This document shows positions 7,437-13,438 of a DNA stretch of 14,580 nt, one piece after another. Position numbers and translations under genes: made by a program. The stretch is from Streptomyces sp. NRRL S-350. GTDB lineage: Bacteria; Actinomycetota; Actinomycetes; Streptomycetales; Streptomycetaceae. Numbering within the stretch: position 1 is the stretch's first letter; every line of letters begins with the position of its first letter. The stretch lies in NCBI RefSeq assembly GCF_000719705.1, contig NZ_JOHO01000100.1:1-14580 (forward strand), in the 5' to 3' direction. Under the pieces are notes generated by a model. It saw only the letters and a list, made by a program, of their open reading frames with translations, did no database searches and had not been told where the DNA came from.

Positions 7437-7504
7437 TTATGTGGTGTTTATGTGAAGGAAAGTGTGACATGAGGCTCATTGCCCTTCTATAGGCCGAAGT
7501 TCGG
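7437..7504 (+). promoter_or_regulatory. AT-rich promoter/operator region of the MMPL exporter gene
   Basis: TTATGTG occurs at 7437-7443 and 7448-7454, 11 bases apart, with a further TTATG at 7422-7426. GTGACA (7464-7469) and TATAGG (7488-7493), 18 bases apart, could be -35 and -10 boxes. Two perfect odd palindromes frame the latter: ATGAG-G-CTCAT (7469-7479) and CCGAA-G-TTCGG (7494-7504). A second possible -10, TACATT, lies at 7513-7518. The cluster suggests repressor control of the exporter. The regulator is unknown; the MarR gene at the far end of the exporter is one candidate, but its own operator has a different sequence. Confidence 0.4.
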
Positions 7505-7544
7505 GTTGCCCCTACATTGAGTGGAGCTGCCCGAAAGGCCCCTC

Positions 7545-9860
7545 ATGCGCAACCCCTCCTCCGCCGCCCCCGCCGTGGTCGGCGGCCGGCTCGCCGCCCT
7601 CGGCCGGTTCTGCTTCCGCCACCGCCGCTGGGTGCTCGGCTTCTGGGCCGCCGTCCTGGTCGTCGGCGTCCTGATCGGCGGCCGGGTCTTCGAGGGCTCG
7701 GTGGCCGGCGCCTCCTCCGCCACCGCCGAAGCCGACCGCGGTAGCGCGGTGGTCGCCGCCGCCGACCCCGCCAAGGGCACCGTCACCGCCGTGGTGGACG
7801 GCAAGCCGGTGGGCGACCCGGCCGTCAAGGCCGCCGTCGAGAAGGCCACCGCCGAGATCGCGGGCCTGCCCGGCGTCTCCTCCGCCCTCGACGCGTACGG
7901 CTCCGGCCCGGCTCCGGCCGCGCTGCGCTCCGCCGACGGCACCGCGAGCCTGGTCACCGTCCGGATGGCCGACACCGCCACCTCCGCCCAGACCGACGCC
8001 GTCACCCAGCGGCTGGAGTCGCTGAACGGCTCGGGCGGCGCCCACGTCACCGTCGGCGGTGACCTGGTGCTGCAGCAGGAGGTCAAGAAGCAGACCGAAC
8101 AGGACACCCGCTTCGGCGAGATGGTGACCCTGCCGCTCACGCTCGTCGTCATGGTGCTGGTGTTCGGCGGTCTCGCGGCGGCCTCGCTGCCGGTGATCGG
8201 GGCCGTCGCCTCGGTGGGCGGGGCGCTGCTGGCCATGTTCGGATTCAGCCGGATCATGGACATCGACACCAGCGTGCTGCCGATCGCCACCGTCCTGGGG
8301 CTCGGACTCTCGATCGACTACGCGCTGCTCATGGTGAATCGTTTCCGCGAGGAACGCGGCCACGGCGCGGGCATCGCCGCCGCCGTCGAACGGACCGCGG
8401 CGACCGCCGGGCGCACCGTGGCCTTCTCCGGACTGACCGTGGCCGTCGCGCTGTCGGGCCTGTTCGTCTTCACCAGCCCCGTGCTCGGGGCTGTCGCCGC
8501 CGCCGGGGTCAGCGTGGTGGTGATCGCCGTCGCCGCCGCACTGACCCTGATCCCCGCGCTGCTCGGCTTCGCCGGCGCACGGATCAAGGCACCCGCCGCG
8601 CCCGTACCGGACGAGGGCTTCTTCAGCCGGACCGTCCGCCGCGTCCGCAAACGGGCGGTGCTGGTCGCGCTCGCCTGCGTGGCACTGCTGATGGCGGCCG
8701 GGGCACCCTTCTTCCACGCCGAGATGCGCAGCTCCGGCGCCGCCGTGCTGCCCGCCTCCTCGGCCGGGCGGCAGGTCGCCGAGACCGTCGACCAGCGCTT
8801 CCCGCAGGTTTCGGCCGCGCCGATCACGGTGGTGGTCGAGGGCGGGGCGCCGGTGGCGCAGGCGTACGCCGACGAGGTGGTCGCCAAGCTGCCCGGCGTG
8901 AGCGGGGTGCGGGCGGTGACACCGGTGAGCGACGCCGTGTCGACGATCGACGTGCTGGTGCACGGCGACCCGCAGGGCGGGCAGGCCAAGCACGTCGTCG
9001 ACGAGCTGCGGGCGGACCGGGGCGGGCTGAGGACCTACGTCACCGGTGGCGCGGCCTCGGTGGTGGACTTCAAGGACGAGCTGATGTCGCGCGGGCCGTG
9101 GGCGCTGGGGCTGGTCGCGGCCGGGACGCTGGTGCTGCTGTTCCTGATGACCGGCTCGGTCGTCATGCCGGTCAAGGCGCTGCTGATGAACCTGCTGTCG
9201 CTGGGCGCCTCGCTCGGCGCGCTCACCCTGGTGTTCCAGGACGGGTACTTCAGCGGGCTGCTCGGCTTCAGTCCGACCGGCGGACTGGAGACGTTCATCC
9301 CGGTGCTGGTCTTCGCCTTCGCCTTCGGGCTGTCGATGGACTACGAGGTGTTCCTGCTCGCCCGGATCAAGGAGCTGCACCAGCGCGGGCACAGCTGTAG
9401 GCGGGCGGTGGAGCTGGGCGTGCAGCGCAGCGGTCGGATCATCACCTCGGCCGCGCTGCTGATGGTGATCGTCTTCGCCGGGTTCGCGCTCGGGGACATG
9501 CTCATGGTCAAACAGATGGGCATCGCGCTGGCCGTCGCCGTCGCGGTCGACGCCACCCTGGTGCGGTGCCTGCTGGTGCCCGCCGCGATGAGCCTGTTCG
9601 GCGAGTTCAACTGGTGGTCGCCCGCGCCGCTCAAGCGGCTGCACCGGCGCTTCGGGCTGAGCGAGCACGTCGAACTGCCGGAGATCGGGTCGGCGGCGAT
9701 CCCGGTCGTGATCCCGGGACCGCGAGCGGCGGTCGGGGAGCCGGTGGCCGGGGAGTCGGCGGCAGGGGAGCCGGTGGCCGGGGGTCCGGTGGTCGGGGAG
9801 TCGGCGGCAGGGGAGCCGGTGGGTGGCGGGTCGGCGGACAAGGGCCTGGTGAAGGCCTAG
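7545..9860 (+). CDS. MMPL/RND-family membrane transporter
   Basis: This 771-residue inner-membrane protein has the two-fold MMPL layout. There is an N-terminal segment (RWVLGFWAAVLVVGVLIGG, 28-46), an extracytoplasmic loop, and a helix bundle including LGLGLSIDYALLMVNRFREE with Asp258-Tyr259. A second segment (AVLVALACVALLMAAGAPF) and loop follow, then another bundle with FGLSMDYEVFLLARIKE containing Asp599-Tyr600. These (S/M)DY motifs are the proton-relay signature of the family, which exports lipids, pigments or small molecules using the proton gradient. The cargo cannot be told. ATG 7545 is preferred, with GAAAGG six bases before it; a GTG at 7521 would add eight residues but lacks a good binding site. 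The C-terminal tail (about 731-760) is a pentapeptide repeat rich in Gly, Glu, Pro and Ala. It is convergent with a MarR gene, a common arrangement for regulated exporters. Confidence 0.93.
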   Translation: MRNPSSAAPAVVGGRLAALGRFCFRHRRWVLGFWAAVLVVGVLIGGRVFEGSVAGASSATAEADRGSAVVAAADPAKGTVTAVVDGKPVGDPAVKAAVEKATAEIAGLPGVSSALDAYGSGPAPAALRSADGTASLVTVRMADTATSAQTDAVTQRLESLNGSGGAHVTVGGDLVLQQEVKKQTEQDTRFGEMVTLPLTLVVMVLVFGGLAAASLPVIGAVASVGGALLAMFGFSRIMDIDTSVLPIATVLGLGLSIDYALLMVNRFREERGHGAGIAAAVERTAATAGRTVAFSGLTVAVALSGLFVFTSPVLGAVAAAGVSVVVIAVAAALTLIPALLGFAGARIKAPAAPVPDEGFFSRTVRRVRKRAVLVALACVALLMAAGAPFFHAEMRSSGAAVLPASSAGRQVAETVDQRFPQVSAAPITVVVEGGAPVAQAYADEVVAKLPGVSGVRAVTPVSDAVSTIDVLVHGDPQGGQAKHVVDELRADRGGLRTYVTGGAASVVDFKDELMSRGPWALGLVAAGTLVLLFLMTGSVVMPVKALLMNLLSLGASLGALTLVFQDGYFSGLLGFSPTGGLETFIPVLVFAFAFGLSMDYEVFLLARIKELHQRGHSCRRAVELGVQRSGRIITSAALLMVIVFAGFALGDMLMVKQMGIALAVAVAVDATLVRCLLVPAAMSLFGEFNWWSPAPLKRLHRRFGLSEHVELPEIGSAAIPVVIPGPRAAVGEPVAGESAAGEPVAGGPVVGESAAGEPVGGGSADKGLVKA
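9735..9824 (+). repeat. Six tandem 15-bp repeats encoding the exporter's C-terminal tail
   Basis: Six contiguous 15-bp units of type GGGGAGCCGGTGGCC encode GEPVA, GESAA, GEPVA, GGPVV, GESAA and GEPVG in the cytoplasmic tail of the MMPL protein. Two 29-bp stretches (9749-9777 and 9794-9822) are identical, which indicates recent unit duplication. Copy number probably varies among strains. Confidence 0.85.
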
Positions 9861-9891
9861 AACACGTCGGTGGGCGCGGGCGCGGCTCGGC

Positions 9892-9934
9892 GGGGTGCCG
9901 TTCGGGGGGTGCCGTTCGGTGGGGCGCCGTTGGG
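9892..9934. repeat. Short 14-15 bp imperfect tandem repeats after the exporter gene
   Basis: GTGCCGTTCGG occurs at 9895-9905 and 9909-9919, followed by a diverged third copy, GCGCCGTTGGG, from 9924. They lie in the 147-bp gap between the exporter and MarR genes, not in a coding frame I can support. Slippage in G-rich DNA is the simplest explanation. Confidence 0.55.
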
Positions 9935-9991
9935 CGGGGTTTCGCTCGGCTGTGCGGCCCCCGACCGCGGCCTCCGAGCCCGGCCCCGCCC
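9932..9991. terminator. Large nested stem-loop between convergent genes, possible bidirectional terminator
   Basis: Three nested stems can form. GGGCGGGG (9932-9939) pairs with CCCCGCCC (9984-9991), GCTCGG (9944-9949) with CCGAGC (9974-9979), and GCGG (9954-9957) with CCGC (9965-9968), with small internal loops. There is no T run on either side, so it would be a structure-only terminator of the kind proposed for high-GC actinobacteria. The gene arrangement fits; function is inferred. Confidence 0.45.
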
Positions 9992-10007
9992 TACCGGCGT
10001 CCCGGTG

Positions 10008-10439
10008 TCATGACAGTCGGCTCAGCAGGCTGACCGCGTCCCGGAGCCGGTCCCGCTCGGCGGGCGTGAGGCGGGCCTCGATGGTGTCGGCGAGGTGGTG
10101 TTCGCGGCGGGCGCGCTGTTCCAGCAGGGCGGTGCGGCCGGCTCCGGTGGCGGTGATCAGCTGCTTGCGGCCGTCGGTGGGGTGGGGCTGCTGGGTGACC
10201 AGGCCGGCCTCGGTCATCAGGGCGACGGTGCGGGCCATCGACTGGTGGCGGACGCGCTGGAGGTCGGCGAGTTCGGCGACGGTGCAGGAACGTTCGTCGC
10301 GCACCAGCAGGCCGAGGACGGCTGCCTGGTTCTGCGGCAGCTCGTCGCTGCCGCGCAGGGAGCGGACCAGGCTGCCGAGGGCGGCGCGCAGGTCGGCGGC
10401 GAGTTCCAGGGTGTCCGGGTGCGGGGCTTCGCTGGGCAT
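10008..10439 (-). CDS. MarR-family transcriptional regulator
   Basis: This 143-residue winged-helix repressor is of normal MarR length. The helix-turn-helix spans about residues 52-80 (CTVAELADLQRVRHQSMARTVALMTEAGLV), and the wing carries the family signature TDGRKQLI (88-95). N- and C-terminal helices (10-30, 105-143) form the dimer interface. MarR proteins bind palindromic operators as dimers and release them on binding a ligand or after cysteine oxidation. Cys52 is the only cysteine. The start at 10439 has no Shine-Dalgarno but follows a TAGACT -10-like box by six bases, so the mRNA is probably leaderless. It diverges from the metallo-hydrolase across a 24-bp palindrome, very likely its own operator, and converges on the MMPL exporter gene. 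Control of one or both neighbours is inferred; the ligand is unknown. Confidence 0.92.
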   Translation of the reverse strand: MPSEAPHPDTLELAADLRAALGSLVRSLRGSDELPQNQAAVLGLLVRDERSCTVAELADLQRVRHQSMARTVALMTEAGLVTQQPHPTDGRKQLITATGAGRTALLEQRARREHHLADTIEARLTPAERDRLRDAVSLLSRLS

Positions 10440-10464
10440 GGGGGAAGTCTATCCGGAAATTGTC

Positions 10465-10490
10465 CAGCATCGCTGTACAGCAATGCTGTA
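10465..10490. promoter_or_regulatory. Palindromic operator between marR-type gene and hydrolase gene
   Basis: Positions 10465-10488 form a 24-bp palindrome with a single mismatched pair (C10471 against A10482). The perfect core is GCTGTACAGC (10472-10481) and the flanks are CAGCAT and ATGCTG. Overlapping it, TACAGCA-A-TGCTGTA (10476-10490) is a second perfect 15-bp palindrome. The hydrolase -10 box TATGGT (10489-10494) abuts or overlaps both, and the MarR -10 lies on the other side. A bound dimer would block the hydrolase promoter and probably also the MarR promoter. Confidence 0.75.
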
Positions 10491-10501
10491 TGGTTTGGCT
10501 C

Positions 10502-11143
10502 ATGCGAATCACCAAGTTCGGACACGCCTGCGTACGCATCGAGCACAGCGGCACCACCGTCGTCATCGACCCCGGGGTGTTCACCGACCCCGTCGCACTG
10601 GCCGGGGCAGACGCCGTCCTCATCACCCACGAGCACATGGACCACTTCGAGGAGTCCCGGCTGCGTGCCGCGCTGGAGGCCGACCCGGCGCTGCGGGTCT
10701 GGACCAACGGGGACGTCGCCGCCCAACTGGACGGCGTGGCGCAGCGCGTCACCACCGTCGGCGAGGGCGACGCCTTCGAGATCGGCGGCCTCGGCGTCTC
10801 GGTGCACGGCGAATGGCACGCCGTGATCCACCCGGACATCCCGCGGGTCCGCAACATCGGCTTCCTCTTCGACGGCCGCCTCTTCCACCCCGGCGACGCG
10901 TTCACCGTGCCGCCGCACGCCGTCGACACCCTGCTGCTGCCGCTCGCGGCGCCGTGGAGCAAGGTCTCCGAGGTGGTCGACTACGTGCGGGAAGCCGGGC
11001 CGAGCCGGGCGGTGCCGGTCCACGAGGCGGTGCTCAGCCCGGCCGGGTTCGCCGTGCACAGCCGGATGGTCGGATCGGACGGGCCGGGCACGGGGGCGGA
11101 ACTGACCGTCCTCGGGGACGGCGAGAGCCTGGAGCTGGGCTGA
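10502..11143 (+). CDS. Metallo-beta-lactamase-fold metal-dependent hydrolase
   Basis: This 213-residue cytoplasmic protein is related to UlaG/YfhI-type MBL hydrolases. It begins MRITKFGHACVRIEHSG with the family Gly-His (H8) and IDPG (22-25), followed by the metal-binding motif THEHMDH (H43, H45, D47, H48). Next are HGEWH (102-106), FHPGDAF (D132, the likely bridging aspartate) and a late VPVHEAVLS histidine. The binding-site residues look complete, so it should hold two zinc or similar ions. The substrate cannot be predicted. ATG 10502 follows the -10-like TATGGT (10489-10494) by seven bases and has no Shine-Dalgarno, so the mRNA is probably leaderless. A further in-frame start at 10460 would run through the operator and is unlikely. 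It shares a divergent control region with the MarR gene, and a few bases after its stop lies the coaE promoter. Confidence 0.9.
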   Translation: MRITKFGHACVRIEHSGTTVVIDPGVFTDPVALAGADAVLITHEHMDHFEESRLRAALEADPALRVWTNGDVAAQLDGVAQRVTTVGEGDAFEIGGLGVSVHGEWHAVIHPDIPRVRNIGFLFDGRLFHPGDAFTVPPHAVDTLLLPLAAPWSKVSEVVDYVREAGPSRAVPVHEAVLSPAGFAVHSRMVGSDGPGTGAELTVLGDGESLELG

Positions 11144-11169
11144 CGCCCCCGGTGCCGCGCCGGTAGCCT
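11140..11169 (+). promoter_or_regulatory. Promoter for leaderless coaE transcript
   Basis: CTGACG (11140-11145, overlapping the hydrolase stop codon) and TAGCCT (11164-11169) are 18 bases apart. The coaE ATG follows six bases after the -10 box and no Shine-Dalgarno is present, so transcription should begin at the start codon. Confidence 0.55.
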
Positions 11170-11175
11170 GACGCC

Positions 11176-11778
11176 ATGCTGAAGATCGGACTGACGGGCG
11201 GCATCGGCGCCGGCAAGAGCGAGGTGTCCCGGCTGTTCGCCGCGCACGGCGCGGTGATCGTGGACTCCGACGTGATCGCCCGCGAGGTGGTCGCCCCCGG
11301 GACGGACGGACTGGCGGCCGTGGTCGGCGAGTTCGGCCCGCAGGTGCTGCGGGAGGACGGCGCCCTGGACCGTCCGTCCCTCGGGGCGATCGTGTTCGCC
11401 GACCCGGAACGGCTGAAGGCGCTGAACGCGATCGTCCACCCGCTGGTGCGCGCCCGCTCCGCCGAGCTGGAGGCCGCGGCCGCGCCGGACGCGGTCGTGG
11501 TCCACGACGTGCCGCTGCTCGCCGAGAACGGCCTGGCACCGCTGTTCGACCTGATCGTGGTGGTGGACGCGACGGACGAGGTACGGCTGGACCGGCTCGT
11601 ACGGCTGCGCGGGATGGCCGAGGAGGAGGCCCGGGCCCGGATGGCCGCGCAGGCCTCGCGGGCGGACCGGCTGGCGATCGCCGACCTGGTGATCGACAAC
11701 GGCGGGGAACTGGCGGCGCTCGCGGCCCGGGTGGACGAGGTCTGGTCGGAGCTGGTGCAGCGCGCGGCGGTCGGCTGA
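11176..11778 (+). CDS. coaE: Dephospho-CoA kinase
   Basis: This 200-residue P-loop kinase catalyses the last step of coenzyme A synthesis, the ATP-dependent phosphorylation of the 3'-OH of dephospho-CoA in the cytoplasm. The Walker A is TGGIGAGKS (7-15). It is followed by [11 protein letters not shown] with the conserved catalytic/CoA-binding aspartate, the IVHPLVR segment, the [13 protein letters not shown] lid-side motif, and a terminal VIDNGG motif typical of CoaE. The length is that of the stand-alone enzyme; some actinobacterial relatives carry an extra C-terminal GrpB-like domain that is absent here. The start follows a -10 box by six bases without a ribosome binding site. The gene follows the MBL hydrolase in the same direction but has its own promoter, so co-transcription is not required. 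Confidence 0.96.
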   Translation: MLKIGLTGGIGAGKSEVSRLFAAHGAVIVDSDVIAREVVAPGTDGLAAVVGEFGPQVLREDGALDRPSLGAIVFADPERLKALNAIVHPLVRARSAELEAAAAPDAVVVHDVPLLAENGLAPLFDLIVVVDATDEVRLDRLVRLRGMAEEEARARMAAQASRADRLAIADLVIDNGGELAALAARVDEVWSELVQRAAVG

Positions 11779-11954
11779 GCGGCGGTCTGAACGGCGACCG
11801 ACCGAGCGGACGGCTTCCGGGTGCGGCTGCCTCGTACGGGGCTTCCGGGGGAGGACCGGGCGCCGGAGTGCGGGGTGTGGGGTGCGGGGCGCGGAGAGTG
11901 CGGGTGGCCGGGAAGGGGCTGTCGGACGGCCGCCGACGGGGAGAGCATGGCGGG

Positions 11955-12599
11955 ATGAATGATCGTTCCGCGTCCGCGTCGCGCCCTGCCGAGCAGGGCC
12001 CTGCCGAGCCGGGCCCTGCCGAGTCACGCCCTGCCGAGCTGCGCCCGCCGGAGCAGCGCCTTGCCGGTCCGCGCCCTGCCGAGCCCGTCACCGTCGAACG
12101 GCTGGCGCGGTACACCCGCGCCGAGCAGGAGGAGGTCCTCGGCCCCGGGGACGACCCGTACGGGGTGGCGTACACCGGGCTGACGTTCCGGCCCAAGGAG
12201 ATCCACTTCGGTGTCCGGGCCGCCGACGGTCGGCTCGTCGCCCACACCGGGCTGCTGCCGCTGCCGCTCACCGCAGGCGGTGCGGACCTGACGGTGATGG
12301 GTGTCGGCGGGGTCTGCGTGGCCCCCGACCGGCGCGGCGGCGGCCTCGCGCAGAGCGTGGTCGGCGCCGCCCTCGACCACGCCCGCACACTCGGCCACCG
12401 GTACGCGCTGCTGTTCTGCCGCCCGCCGCTGACGGCGTTCTACCGGGGGTTCGGCTTCCGGGAGGTGGCGGCGGAGGTGACGGTGGAGCAGCCGGAGGAG
12501 CGGCTCGCGGTGATGCCGCTGCGCACCATGTGGACGCCGCTGGCGGTGGGGGCCGGATGGCCGGAGGGTCCGGTACGGCTGCGGTCGCTGCCCATGTGA
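11955..12599 (+). CDS. GNAT-family N-acetyltransferase with repeat N-terminal extension
   Basis: This is a 214-residue protein. Residues 45-190 look like a GNAT domain: FGVRAADGRLVAHTGLLPLPL (strands 2-3), then VMGVGGVCVAPDRRGGGLAQSVV with the acetyl-CoA pyrophosphate loop R126-RGGG-L131-A. After these come HRYALLFCRPPLTAFYRGFGFREV, the usual helix and strand near the acyl acceptor. The layout faintly recalls aminoglycoside 2'-N-acetyltransferases, but that is not enough to assign a substrate. Residues 10-44 are seven pentapeptide repeats (RPAEQ, GPAEP and relatives), probably a disordered N-terminal arm. ATG 11955 was chosen because it lies about eight bases after GGGGAGAG; the frame is open further upstream but has GC-rich noise character. 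It lies 176 bases after coaE, in a stretch where I saw no promoter or terminator, and converges on the amidotransferase. Confidence 0.8.
   Translation: MNDRSASASRPAEQGPAEPGPAESRPAELRPPEQRLAGPRPAEPVTVERLARYTRAEQEEVLGPGDDPYGVAYTGLTFRPKEIHFGVRAADGRLVAHTGLLPLPLTAGGADLTVMGVGGVCVAPDRRGGGLAQSVVGAALDHARTLGHRYALLFCRPPLTAFYRGFGFREVAAEVTVEQPEERLAVMPLRTMWTPLAVGAGWPEGPVRLRSLPM
11982..12086 (+). repeat. Seven tandem 15-bp repeats encoding the acetyltransferase N-terminal arm
   Basis: Seven units of type CGCCCTGCCGAGCAG encode RPAEQ, GPAEP, GPAES, RPAEL, RPPEQ, RLAGP and RPAEP. The first four are nearly identical at DNA level and the fifth and sixth have decayed, consistent with slippage-driven expansion. 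The frame is kept because the unit is a multiple of three. Confidence 0.85.
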
Positions 12600-12634
12600 G
12601 GCGAAGCCGGGGGCGCCGCCGAGGCGCGGCCGGG

Positions 12635-13366
12635 TCAGGCGGTGGCGGCCGTTGCGGACGAGTCGGCGTGCGCCGTGGCGGCGCCGGCCAGGGCGCGGAT
12701 CATGGCGTGCGCCCGGGTGCCGTCGCCAGACAGTTCGGGCTGGAACAGCGAGGCGAGGAAGAATGGGTGGTCCGGCAGTTCCAGGATCCGCACCTCGCCC
12801 GACGCGTCCGCACCGCTGAACCGCAGGCCGTGCGCGCGCAGCCGGTCCAGGTAGGCGGCGTTGAGGCCGTACGCGCAGTGGTAGCGCTCCAGGGTGCGGG
12901 TGGTGCCGAGGACGCGCTCGGCGAGCGTGCCCGGGTCGATCGTGACGGTGCCCTCGTGGCCGACGAGCGAGCAGGCCAGCGGGGCGATCACCTGCTGCTC
13001 CCCGTCGGGGTGCTCCTCGCCGTGCACGGCGTCGTCGAGGCCGCACACGTTCCGGGCGAACTCCAGCACCGCGTGCTGGAATCCGGCGCAGGTGCCGAGG
13101 AACGGGATGCCGCTCTCACGGGCGGTCCGGACGGCGGCCATGGCGCCGGCCTCGCTGCGGTACGGGCTGCCGGGCAGCAGCCAGACGGCGTCGAAGCCGT
13201 CGAGGGCGCCGGGCGCCTCGGCGTCCCCGGTGGGGATCCAGTAGGCGTCCAGCACGAGCCGGTCGTGCTCGGCGAGGGCGTCGAGCAGGCCGGGGATGCG
13301 GGCGTGCGAGCGGACGGCGGGGGAGCGGTCGCCGACCAGGGCGAGCCGCGGGGGCAGGTAGGTCAT
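12635..13366 (-). CDS. Glutamine amidotransferase-like protein related to the C-terminal domain of CTP synthase
   Basis: This 243-residue class I (Triad) glutaminase-like protein stands alone without the CTP synthase ligase domain. It opens with MTYLPPRLALVGDRS and shows FDAVWLLPGSPYRS (58-71) and the nucleophile elbow PFLGTCAGFQHAV with Cys93. HPFFLASLFQPELSG contains Q209-P-E211 where CTP synthase has His-Pro-Glu. From memory, related 'CTP synthase C-terminal region-related' proteins also carry Gln there, so classical glutaminase activity is doubtful and the true reaction is unknown. ATG 13366 was chosen because a -10-like CAGGAT (13378 to 13373) ends six bases before it, giving a leaderless mRNA; an in-frame start seven codons upstream would overlap that box. 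It is divergent from a LysR gene 70 bases away, its probable regulator, and convergent with the GNAT gene. A weak GCGCC/GGCGC hairpin (12613-12627) lies between the two stops. Confidence 0.85.
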   Translation of the reverse strand: MTYLPPRLALVGDRSPAVRSHARIPGLLDALAEHDRLVLDAYWIPTGDAEAPGALDGFDAVWLLPGSPYRSEAGAMAAVRTARESGIPFLGTCAGFQHAVLEFARNVCGLDDAVHGEEHPDGEQQVIAPLACSLVGHEGTVTIDPGTLAERVLGTTRTLERYHCAYGLNAAYLDRLRAHGLRFSGADASGEVRILELPDHPFFLASLFQPELSGDGTRAHAMIRALAGAATAHADSSATAATA

Positions 13367-13378
13367 GCGGCTATCCTG
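13367..13378 (-). promoter_or_regulatory. -10 box of the amidotransferase gene
   Basis: CAGGAT on the minus strand (13378 to 13373) resembles the TAGGAT form of the HrdB -10 box. It is followed by six bases and then the ATG at 13366, with no ribosome binding site. The -35 area falls on the LysR-type box at 13393-13407. Confidence 0.4.
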
Positions 13379-13392
13379 GCCCCGCACCCGAG

Positions 13393-13438
13393 ATCAGCGC
13401 CAACGATGATTTCTTAAGTCCCGATCAGATCGGTTGAT
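13393..13438. promoter_or_regulatory. Two LysR-type ATC-N9-GAT boxes in the divergent intergenic region
   Basis: ATC-N9-GAT occurs at 13393-13407 and again at 13424-13438, each giving the T-N11-A pattern that LysR proteins recognise. The two start 31 bases apart, about three helical turns, as for recognition and activation half-sites bound by a tetramer. The first overlaps the -35 area of the amidotransferase promoter. The second overlaps the LysR start and includes a perfect 13-bp palindrome, CCGATC-A-GATCGG (13421-13433). Confidence 0.55.

Noticed and set aside
7512..9668. A 718-codon open frame on the minus strand, opposite the MMPL gene
   Set aside because: Its product is a His/Gln/Arg/Gly-rich string without domain character, as expected from the antisense of a GC-rich gene. 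The plus-strand frame has clear membrane helices and MMPL motifs.
9735..9824. Possible CRISPR array or mobile-element end repeats
   Set aside because: The units are contiguous 15-mers without spacers and stay in the coding frame, so they are a coding tandem repeat.
10446..10456. Reading the start of the MBL hydrolase 14 codons earlier, near 10460
   Set aside because: Those codons run through the operator and the -10 box, and the family N-terminus begins at the ATG at 10502.
10217..12388. A 723-codon minus-strand frame across MarR, hydrolase, coaE and GNAT genes
   Set aside because: It is a Pro/Arg/Ser-rich product with no fold signature, running through four genes with clear families. It arises from high GC.
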